This document shows, in pieces, positions 24,244 through 28,997 of a stretch of 28,997 nucleotides of DNA. The number at the start of each line of letters is the position of its first letter. Within the stretch, counting starts at the first letter, position 1. The position numbers and the translations under genes are program-made. The notes under the pieces are model-generated. The model made no database searches. It worked only from the letters and a program-made list of their open reading frames with translations, and was not told the origin of the DNA. The DNA comes from Ruminococcus sp. UBA4275 (lineage in GTDB: Bacteria; Bacillota; Clostridia; Oscillospirales; Ruminococcaceae), in contig DGVV01000021.1 in assembly GCA_002395085.1 (NCBI GenBank), positions 1 to 28,997 on the forward strand, written 5' to 3'.

Positions 24244-24337
24244 AGAGAGCGGACACAGTAATGACCGCTCTGATTTTGTTTGTTATTTCTAGCATTGTCG
24301 AATTGATATGTTCGTTAAATGAGCTGCAAGCATGGGC

Positions 24338-24658
24338 TTACAGCTCGGTTTTGATATACTCCGCAAGGCACTCAAGCGTCTCCTCATTCCTGCGGTAATA
24401 CGTCCACTTGCCGTGACGCTCGGAGAGAAGAAGTCCGGCTCTCTGCAAGGTGTCAAGGTAATTCGATACCGTGGACGGCGAGAGATTCGCTTTAGCCTGT
24501 ATGCTGCTCACGCAGACACCGGCTTTGAGGTCAACAGGCTCACTCAGACAGCCGCCCTGGGGAGGGAAATTGCCTTCGGGATCTTTGAGCCATTTGAGAA
24601 TATTCAGCCGTGTTTCATTGGAAAGCGCCTTGCTTATCTCGATCATGTCTATGTCCAT
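24338..24658 (-). CDS. ArsR-family transcription regulator
   Basis: A 106-residue winged-helix repressor: SKALSNETRLNILKWL at 9-24, recognition helix in NLSPSTVSNYLDTLQRAGLL, wing in SERHGKWTYYRRN. The usual ELCVCDL metal site is absent, but Cys37 and Cys49 flank the region before the recognition helix (GGCLSEP, AGVCVSSIQ) and could sense thiol-reactive compounds or metals. It is first in the same direction as the hydrolase operon and has an exact consensus promoter with an internal palindrome, suggesting autorepression. Confidence 0.88.
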   Translation of the reverse strand: MDIDMIEISKALSNETRLNILKWLKDPEGNFPPQGGCLSEPVDLKAGVCVSSIQAKANLSPSTVSNYLDTLQRAGLLLSERHGKWTYYRRNEETLECLAEYIKTEL

Positions 24659-24688
24659 TTTTACACCTTCTTTCCTGATGTTAGATAT

Positions 24689-24717
24689 ATTATATCACAC
24701 ATTTCGGAAATTGTCAA
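24689..24717 (-). promoter_or_regulatory. Consensus promoter with palindromic spacer for the ArsR-type gene
   Basis: TTGACA (24712-24717), 17-base spacer, TATAAT (24689-24694). The spacer starts with ATTTCCGAAAT, an inverted repeat around a central base (24701-24711). A dimeric repressor bound there would block RNA polymerase. Confidence 0.8.
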
Positions 24718-24772
24718 TATGTAAAAATGATTTTTTTCTTGAAATGATCACATAAACGTGTATTTACGAAAA

Positions 24773-24919
24773 ATGGACAGACTTTTGAAAAGAATCAGGG
24801 CTATGACAGCAGCGGCGATCGTATCCGCAAGCGGCAGCTGCCGCGCCTTTGTGATGATCGGTGACAGCGCGGATTTTTCAGCGCAGAACCACATACACAT
24901 GGGGTTCACCGCACTATGA
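24773..24919 (+). CDS. Doubtful 48-residue ORF
   Basis: An ATG opens a frame with a basic start and a hydrophobic run (MDRLLKRIRAMTAAAIVSAS) like a signal peptide, ending without a domain. No good ribosome site. A 14-bp perfect palindrome GCGGCAGCTGCCGC lies inside at 24831-24844. It may be a gene fragment. Confidence 0.2.
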   Translation: MDRLLKRIRAMTAAAIVSASGSCRAFVMIGDSADFSAQNHIHMGFTAL

Positions 24920-24922
24920 AAT

Positions 24923-25678
24923 TCAGAATTCCAAATACTCTCCGCGGCAAGGTACAAGCACCTGATTCAAACTATGAGTTTTACAAAAAGCCCTGACATC
25001 ATCACTTGTTACAAGTGCATGATTGACTGAATCAAGATGTGTTGCAATAATTGTTGCAGCAGGTGCTTTTCTGCATACCATTTCCACATCGTCAAGCCCC
25101 ATGATAAGCCGTCCGACCGGCGTTGTGGCTTCGCAGCAGTTGAGAATCATAATGTCAGGAGAATACTGATCTATGACACTTTCAACACATTTACAATATA
25201 CAGTATCTCCTGCGATATAGAGCGTTTTACGCTCGCCCTGCATAACATAGCCTGAACCTTTTCCCATTGCCTTTGAAGCAACGATGTTAGAACCGTGAAC
25301 TGCATTCGTTCTTGTTATTGTAACACCGCCTATCTGTATTTTGTCCGTTTCAAATGTATCGCAGTTTGAAAATCCCATTTTTTGAATGGTATCCCGGTCA
25401 GCAGCGTTTTGTGTGATGATATGAATATTATTGGGGAGATAATCACTTGTAAAATGATCGGGGTGAATATGCGTGACAAGACAATGATCTGCCCCTGCTA
25501 ATATTTCGGCAGGTGTCATTGGGAGATCATTCATCGGATTTTTCACGTTGGCCATATCTTTACGAACAGCCTTTGCGGAAAACCCTGTTCCTTTATCCTG
25601 AAGCCAAGGATCAAGCAGAAACGTGATACCTCCGTAATTGATCTTCATTGTTGCATTTCGTATTTGCTGTATCTTCAT
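24923..25678 (-). CDS. MBL-fold metal-dependent hydrolase
   Basis: A 251-residue protein; AAAGGAGG precedes the ATG. Metal ligands of the metallo-beta-lactamase fold are intact: HIHPDH (His70, His72, Asp74, His75), His128 in AVHGS, Asp158 in AGDT and His214 in ATHLD. The pattern is closest to UlaG-like or YtkL-type hydrolases that use a lactone or phosphodiester substrate; the true substrate is unknown. It has its own promoter and a leader hairpin, so it is separate from the ArsR operon. Confidence 0.87.
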   Translation of the reverse strand: MKIQQIRNATMKINYGGITFLLDPWLQDKGTGFSAKAVRKDMANVKNPMNDLPMTPAEILAGADHCLVTHIHPDHFTSDYLPNNIHIITQNAADRDTIQKMGFSNCDTFETDKIQIGGVTITRTNAVHGSNIVASKAMGKGSGYVMQGERKTLYIAGDTVYCKCVESVIDQYSPDIMILNCCEATTPVGRLIMGLDDVEMVCRKAPAATIIATHLDSVNHALVTSDDVRAFCKTHSLNQVLVPCRGEYLEF

Positions 25679-25751
25679 TATGATCCTCCTTTACCGTCAA
25701 GGTCACAATTCTGCTCCCATCACTATGATCTCAATTCTCCTATGTATGTTC

Positions 25752-25777
25752 GAATCTGCGGGAAAACCCGCAGATTC
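25752..25777 (-). promoter_or_regulatory. Perfect hairpin at the 5' end of the MBL mRNA
   Basis: An 11-bp perfect stem (GAATCTGCGGG and its complement) with a 4-base loop starts only a few bases after the predicted start of transcription. No T tract follows, so it is unlikely to be a terminator. It may protect the mRNA 5' end or serve as an operator. Confidence 0.55.
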
Positions 25778-25788
25778 TTGCAATAACA

Positions 25789-25817
25789 ATTATATCACAA
25801 TCGACCCTGCTTTTCAA
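25789..25817 (-). promoter_or_regulatory. Promoter of the MBL-fold gene
   Basis: TTGAAA (25812-25817), 17-base spacer, TATAAT (25789-25794). Confidence 0.75.
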
Positions 25818-25867
25818 TCGCATATTTGAAAAATCGAAACATTTACTTCACCTGATCATAAATGCAT

Positions 25868-25903
25868 CCTCTCAAAAGAAGTAATATCGCTTCTGACGAG
25901 AGG
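25868..25903 (+). terminator. Possible hairpin left of repeat copy 2
   Basis: CCTCTC/GAGAGG outer stem with inner GAAG/CTTC pairing, then GCTTTATATTT. No gene on the plus strand ends here, so it may be a relic. Confidence 0.35.
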
Positions 25904-25920
25904 GCTTTATATTTGTCATG

Positions 25921-25996
25921 TTAATTATAGATAGAATCAATCGTTTTCTCAATGTCCTGCCAAACTGAATTATCTCGGAGGCGTGTATTTCCTCCA
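25921..25996 (-). pseudogene. 3' gene remnant at the left edge of repeat copy 2
   Basis: A short reading frame ends DNSVWQDIEKTIDSIYN then stop. It looks like the tail of a protein but has no start and runs into the repeat boundary. Family not recognised. Confidence 0.3.
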
Positions 25997-26075
25997 CCGG
26001 CGGTCCCGTTTTCCGTTCATATTCCGCTGCGCTTCCGCATACACCTTTATTAAAATCAAATTAGAGGTGATATAT

Positions 26076-26261
26076 ATGAAACCGGAAATCAGAAAGATCG
26101 TGACAAAAAGCGCATTGTTCTTCGGGATCCTCGCCGTCGGCGCGGCAGGGATGCAGCTCGCATCGTGGCGCAATGTGCAGATTGCACCGGATGCCGTGAC
26201 CGCATCTGCCGCGCAGTCCCCTGTTATCGTACTCGATGCCGGACACGGGGAATCAACTTAA
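26076..26261 (+). CDS. Repeat ORF 2: truncated amidase N-terminus (61 aa)
   Basis: Same layout as the ORF at 20847: AGAGGTGAT site, basic start, hydrophobic segment, PDAVTASAAQSP, then VIVLDAGHGEST and stop. The Amidase_3 motif DAGHG is intact here. The stop and the following 25 bases match copy 3 closely, so the truncated form, not a full gene, is what has been copied. Confidence 0.5.
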   Translation: MKPEIRKIVTKSALFFGILAVGAAGMQLASWRNVQIAPDAVTASAAQSPVIVLDAGHGEST

Positions 26262-26280
26262 ACATAGTTGTAAAATAAAC

Positions 26281-26310
26281 GCAGCGCCCCGCAGGCGCTG
26301 CTGTTTTTAT
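26281..26310 (+). terminator. Repeat-borne terminator, copy 2
   Basis: GCAGCGCC pairs with GGCGCTGC across a short loop, followed by TGTTTTTAT. Confidence 0.8.
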
Positions 26311-26397
26311 CGTAGATCCGTTTGTTTTAATATCATCGATCTTCATAGCGCGAATGATAGTCTTGTCTATCAATCTGACAATGGATCGGATATATAC

Positions 26398-26517
26398 TCA
26401 TTTTTTGAGCTTCAGGCCATCCTTGAATGCTTCGCCGACTTTTCCGCCTACCTTGTAGTATCCATGCGTATAAGGGGCAAAAGCGATGGCGTCAGATACA
26501 TATATTTCGGCAAAACA
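26398..26517 (-). pseudogene. 3' gene remnant at the right edge of repeat copy 2
   Basis: A 39-codon frame without start ends in APYTHGYYKVGGKVGEAFKD and a Lys-rich tail, then stop exactly at the repeat boundary. It has the look of a real protein C-terminus; family not recognised. Confidence 0.35.
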
Positions 26518-26519
26518 TC

Positions 26520-26807
26520 AGGAAAGTACTTACGTTCTGACTGTATATCCCTAATATGGCGCGGAGTGCTTATACCAGGCTATGGCGCACATTTTCGCCT
26601 GTGGGATTTGCGTATCACGCAAACTTTCTCTGTTCCGTCAGCAAATTCAGAGCATAAGCGACTTCATTATCTCCGCCGCACCTTCGGCGGTCTTTCTCGC
26701 TCACGCTCCTGCGTGAGACCCTTTATATCATCACTCTCGAAATATTTAATCTGGCACAGCACATTTATCGTGCTGGAAGTGCGGCAGTCTAGTGAAAATT
26801 ATGGATA
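26520..26807. other. Intergenic region without a gene
   Basis: No coding frame with a ribosome site. Contains hairpins CCGCC-N7-GGCGG (about 26672-26690) and TCACGCTCCTGCGTGA (26700-26715), and the 26781-26800 stretch resembling 19014-19033. Confidence 0.4.
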
Positions 26808-26836
26808 TTGCATTTTGAATGCTGATGTGATATAAT
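26808..26836 (+). promoter_or_regulatory. Promoter of the YhcG-like gene
   Basis: TTGCAT (26808-26813), 17-base spacer, TATAAT (26831-26836), about 62 bases before the start codon. Confidence 0.6.
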
Positions 26837-26904
26837 AATATCATAGTTAACGGCGGCGTTTGCTGTATCGCCTATAATCGTAATTATGATAATGAGGTCA
26901 CGCT

Positions 26905-27930
26905 ATGAATGAGATAGATGTAATTGACAGAAACGATCCCGAATACACAGCGCTGCTCGATAATGTGGGCAACGCTATCGAAGCCGGCAAGGGCAAGGCG
27001 GTTGCCGCTATCAACTCAGCTATGGTTGAAACATACTGGCAGATAGGACAGTATATCGTTGAATTTGAACAGCACGGTCACGAGAATGCGGAATATGGTT
27101 CAAACACCTTGAAGATGCTCGCCGCTGACCTTAGTGTCCGCTATGGTAAGGGCTTTAGCTGGAGCAATATCTATCGTATGCGACAGCTATATCTCTCCTA
27201 TGAAAATTTTGCGACACTGTCGCAAAAATTGAATTGGAGCCATTACGTTGAGCTTTTGAAGATCGAAGATACTGCTGAAAGAGCCTTCTATGAGAAAGAG
27301 TGTATCGCTGAAAACTGGGGCGTTCGTGAGTTGAAACGCCAGATGAAAAGTATGCTCTATCACCGCCTTGCACTCAGTGGAGATAAGAGCGAAGTTCTCC
27401 GACTTTCACGGGAGGGACAGGTCATTGAGAAGCCTGAGGATATAATCAAAGAGCCGTATGTGCTTGAATTCACCGGACTTCCGAATCTTCCCGTGTATAA
27501 GGAGGGCGATCTTGAAGAAGCTCTCGTCAATAACCTGAGCCAGTTCTTTCTTGAACTCGGCAAGGGCTTCACCTATGTCGGCAGACAGCAGAAGATGGTC
27601 ATTGCAGGCAGAACATATAAGGTCGATCTTGTTTTCTATCATCGTATCCTGAAATGCTTTGTGCTTGTCGATTTGAAGATCGGTGAGGTCCAGCACGAAG
27701 ATATTGGGCAGATGAATTTCTATCTCAACTACTACAAGCAGGAAATGAATACCGAGGGAGACTCTGAGCCGATAGGCTTGATACTCGGTGCTTATCAGGA
27801 TAAACTGGTCATGCAGTACGCTCTCCAGAATATCACCAATCAATTATTCGTAAGCCGTTATCAGTTGTATCTGCCTGACAGAGAACAGCTTGAAGCTGAG
27901 TTCCGCAGGTTTATGAGCGATGACGAATAA
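26905..27930 (+). CDS. YhcG/DUF1016-type PD-(D/E)XK nuclease-like protein
   Basis: A 341-residue protein; GAGGT lies 7 bases before the ATG. Residues 15-160 match the DUF1016 N-terminal helical domain (ETYWQIGQYIVEFEQ; YGKGFSWSNIYRMRQLYLSY; LNWSHYVELLKI; ENWGVRELKRQ). Residues 185-335 are the PDDEXK nuclease domain: Glu205, Asp241 in YKVDLVFYH, Asp256-Leu-Lys258 in VLVDLKIG, and Gln269 in IGQMNFYLNYY. The family is common in mobile and defence-related DNA, often beside restriction systems. Here it stands alone with its own promoter and terminator between two repeat copies, like a cargo gene. The exact role is unknown. Confidence 0.9.
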   Translation: MNEIDVIDRNDPEYTALLDNVGNAIEAGKGKAVAAINSAMVETYWQIGQYIVEFEQHGHENAEYGSNTLKMLAADLSVRYGKGFSWSNIYRMRQLYLSYENFATLSQKLNWSHYVELLKIEDTAERAFYEKECIAENWGVRELKRQMKSMLYHRLALSGDKSEVLRLSREGQVIEKPEDIIKEPYVLEFTGLPNLPVYKEGDLEEALVNNLSQFFLELGKGFTYVGRQQKMVIAGRTYKVDLVFYHRILKCFVLVDLKIGEVQHEDIGQMNFYLNYYKQEMNTEGDSEPIGLILGAYQDKLVMQYALQNITNQLFVSRYQLYLPDREQLEAEFRRFMSDDE

Positions 27931-27947
27931 ATAGAATATGTTCCTGT

Positions 27948-27987
27948 AAGCTGTGTGAGCGGTTTTCCGCTCCGCAGCTTTTTCATT
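27948..27987 (+). terminator. Terminator of the YhcG-like gene
   Basis: AAGCTG/CAGCTT with inner GAGCGG/CCGCTC around TTTT, followed by TTTCATTTTC. Confidence 0.85.
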
Positions 27988-28021
27988 TTCCTCATAACAA
28001 TCTGTCAAACGCAATACTCTA

Positions 28022-28138
28022 ATGAAACAGAAAGTTCGTAACCGCCCGAAGGATAAAAGCACACCTCGTCACATTCAGATCTATTACAAGTTCCTCGATA
28101 ATAGGCTTACAGACGGCGCAAAGCCCGAAATGAAGTAA
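28022..28138 (+). CDS. Doubtful 38-residue ORF or C-terminal remnant
   Basis: The frame reads MKQKVRNRPKDKSTPRHIQI and continues YYKFLDNRLTDGAKPEMK. It is basic and protein-like but has no ribosome site, and the frame is open for only nine codons upstream. Possibly the tail of a lost gene. It overlaps the remnant on the other strand, and only one is likely genuine. Confidence 0.25.
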   Translation: MKQKVRNRPKDKSTPRHIQIYYKFLDNRLTDGAKPEMK

Positions 28139-28332
28139 GGATAAGCTAACGGGTATCCATTAGATAATGTTTGCTCTTTTGTTTTTGGTATTACTTTTCC
28201 ATATTCTCCCAATTGGGAGTTTTCCTCAATTTCAGCGAGATCTTCATCTGCTATCTCTGATTTAGCATAAGCACGAACTGCAGTCAAGTGTTCGGCGATT
28301 TCTTTTTTGTCATATCCTGTTATTTTCCCGCA
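28139..28332 (-). pseudogene. Gene remnant cut by repeat copy 3
   Basis: An open frame without a start reads GYDKKEIAEHLTAVRAYAKS then EIADEDLAEIEENSQLGEYG and KVIPKTKEQ. It is charged and helix-forming like a genuine protein, and begins at the left boundary of repeat copy 3 as if interrupted there. Family not recognised. The frame stays open to 28084, but the tail looks less protein-like. Confidence 0.35.
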
Positions 28333-28367
28333 TACACCTTTACTAAAACATTTCAGAGGTGATATGT

Positions 28368-28553
28368 ATGAAACCGGAAATCAGAAAGATCGTGACAAGA
28401 AGTGCATTGTTCTTCGGCATCCTCGCCGTCAGCGCGGCAGGGATGCAGCTTGCAAATCTGCGGAATCAGCAGAATGCACCGGATGCCGTGACCGCATCTG
28501 CCGCGCAGTCCCCTGTCATCGTACTGGATGCCGGACACGGGGAATCAACTTAA
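28368..28553 (+). CDS. Repeat ORF 3: truncated amidase N-terminus (61 aa)
   Basis: Same layout as at 26076, ending VIVLDAGHGEST. Differences from copy 2 include Lys-to-Arg near residue 12 and NLRNQQN in place of SWRNVQI after the hydrophobic segment. The frame and its stop are kept among diverged copies. Confidence 0.5.
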   Translation: MKPEIRKIVTRSALFFGILAVSAAGMQLANLRNQQNAPDAVTASAAQSPVIVLDAGHGEST

Positions 28554-28571
28554 ACATAGTTGAAAGAAAGC

Positions 28572-28603
28572 AGCAGCGCCCCGCGGGGCGCTGCTGTTTT
28601 TAT
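28572..28603 (+). terminator. Repeat-borne terminator, copy 3
   Basis: A perfect 24-bp palindrome (28572-28595, centre CCCCGCGGGG) followed by GTTTTTAT. Confidence 0.85.
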
Positions 28604-28731
28604 CGTAGATTCGTTTGTTTTAGTATGGTGCTTCTTTACAGCGCAAATGATAGTCGTGTCTATCAGTAATCGTAAATCATCCCACGTCCAACACGAACAG
28701 ACGTAAGCGTCAGAATATGCTATCAAAGAAT

Positions 28732-28756
28732 CAGACTCACCTCGAAGGTGGGTCTG
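28732..28756 (-). terminator. Hairpin at the end of the dockerin pseudogene
   Basis: CAGAC/GTCTG with inner CACC/GGTG pairing and a short loop, followed by ATTCTTTG. The dockerin stop codon lies inside the hairpin. Confidence 0.5.
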
Positions 28757-28997
28757 TTGTCTGCGTAAAAACAGTTGTTACGGCAGGCGGATCATCCGGC
28801 TCTGTTCCGGTCGAAGGAACGAGATATTCCCGCAGAAATGCCTGAACATCCAGAATAGTGAGGATCCTGTCGGAATCAAGATCCGCGTTTTGGAACTGCT
28901 CCGAAAGAATACATCGTATCATCTTTCTGAATCAATCGCAGCAGATACACTGCATCTGCAACAGAAACAGTATGATCTGCATTAAAATCGCAGTGCA
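28737..28997 (-). pseudogene. Frameshifted dockerin gene, cut by the window edge
   Basis: From the window edge leftward, one frame reads CDFNADHTVSVADAVYLLRL, a first dockerin half with calcium loop. It stops near 28,880. The second half, NADLDSDRILTILDVQAFLR, lies in another frame that is closed upstream, so an indel separates the halves near 28,905-28,920. A Thr/Pro linker (EPDDPPAVTTVFTQTTDPPS) follows and ends at a stop inside a hairpin. Linkers usually join another domain, so a C-terminal part may be lost. A sequencing error could also explain the shift. The upstream part lies outside the window. Confidence 0.65.

Larger units (their letters stand above)
26003..26404 (+). repeat. Dispersed repeat, copy 2
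   Basis: Full-length copy of the repeat at 20776-21172. The 3' block has the perfect hairpin TGATAG-N6-CTATCA and ends in GGATATATACTCATTTT. Its GC palindrome is shortened by a few bases compared with copies 1 and 3. Confidence 0.85.
28329..28665 (+). repeat. Dispersed repeat, copy 3
   Basis: About 337 bp. It matches copies 1 and 2 from CGCATACACCTTTA to the 3' hairpin TGATAG-N6-CTATCA. It lacks the first 50 bases or so and the last 15 of the other copies. Confidence 0.85.

Noticed and set aside
24748..24957. A 69-codon minus-strand frame with a hydrophobic segment downstream of the MBL gene
   Set aside because: It overlaps the end of the MBL gene in another frame with no ribosome site, and no family is recognised.
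25970..26173. Minus-strand frames across the repeat copies with hydrophobic stretches
   Set aside because: They are antisense to the conserved ORF with its AGAGGTGAT site. Their predicted sequences change more among copies, and they lack ribosome sites.
26905..27930. The YhcG-like gene as part of a complete defence system
   Set aside because: No restriction, methyltransferase or toxin-antitoxin partner lies next to it; only gene fragments and repeats do.
20776..28665. The three repeats as a CRISPR array or integron attC sites
   Set aside because: Units are 340-400 bp, contain an ORF, and are kilobases apart. No short regular repeats, cas genes or integron integrase are present; the only integrase is a broken phage/ICE-type one.

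Overview
The window looks like a chromosomal segment from a cellulosome-building Ruminococcus-type Bacillota. The support is six secreted enzymes that carry type I dockerins, near-consensus sigma-A promoters, and G-rich Shine-Dalgarno (SD) sites. The species is not determined.

Positions 1-18,830 form one functional block for pectin side chains: rhamnogalacturonan I, arabinan and arabinogalactan. Five enzyme genes lie on the minus strand: a GH30 enzyme (65-2650), a double SGNH esterase with CBM35 (2810-5341), a CE12-type acetylesterase (5567-7084), a GH43 resembling exo-beta-1,3-galactanase (7269-9410), and a double GH43 arabinan enzyme (9653-13420). On the plus strand follow a hybrid LacI-sensor/AraC regulator (13670-15874) and a PL11 rhamnogalacturonan lyase (16247-18748). 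Together they would deacetylate and cut the RG-I backbone and strip arabinan and galactan, with products presumably sensed by the regulator. Five enzymes share a module of about 140 residues next to the dockerin. A 40-bp element occurs six times, always with its last three bases forming the first three bases of a -35 hexamer. Five copies serve enzyme genes. The sixth drives a short leftward transcription unit (about 16,027-15,928) with no gene, a terminator, and a C-rich tract complementary to the GGGGG SD sites of the regulon. This is the strongest candidate for an undescribed system: a regulon-coupled small RNA.

Positions 18,830-28,997 are accessory. They hold a mobile-element scar (excisionase-like gene, leader peptide, integrase lacking its catalytic domain, abutting a frameshifted FMN-reductase pseudogene). 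Next is an electrophile/xenobiotic-type operon (ArsR regulator, alpha/beta hydrolase, MIF-like tautomerase, DsbA-like protein without CxxC, old yellow enzyme, 35-residue protein). Then come an MBL-fold hydrolase and a YhcG/DUF1016 nuclease-like protein. A repeat of about 340-400 bp occurs three times here (20.8, 26.0 and 28.3 kb). Each copy holds a 60-61 codon ORF that is the N-terminus of an Amidase_3 protein cut just after its first catalytic motif, followed by a GC-rich terminator. The copies lie beside gene fragments and separate the cargo genes. The right edge holds a frameshifted dockerin gene that is cut by the window end.
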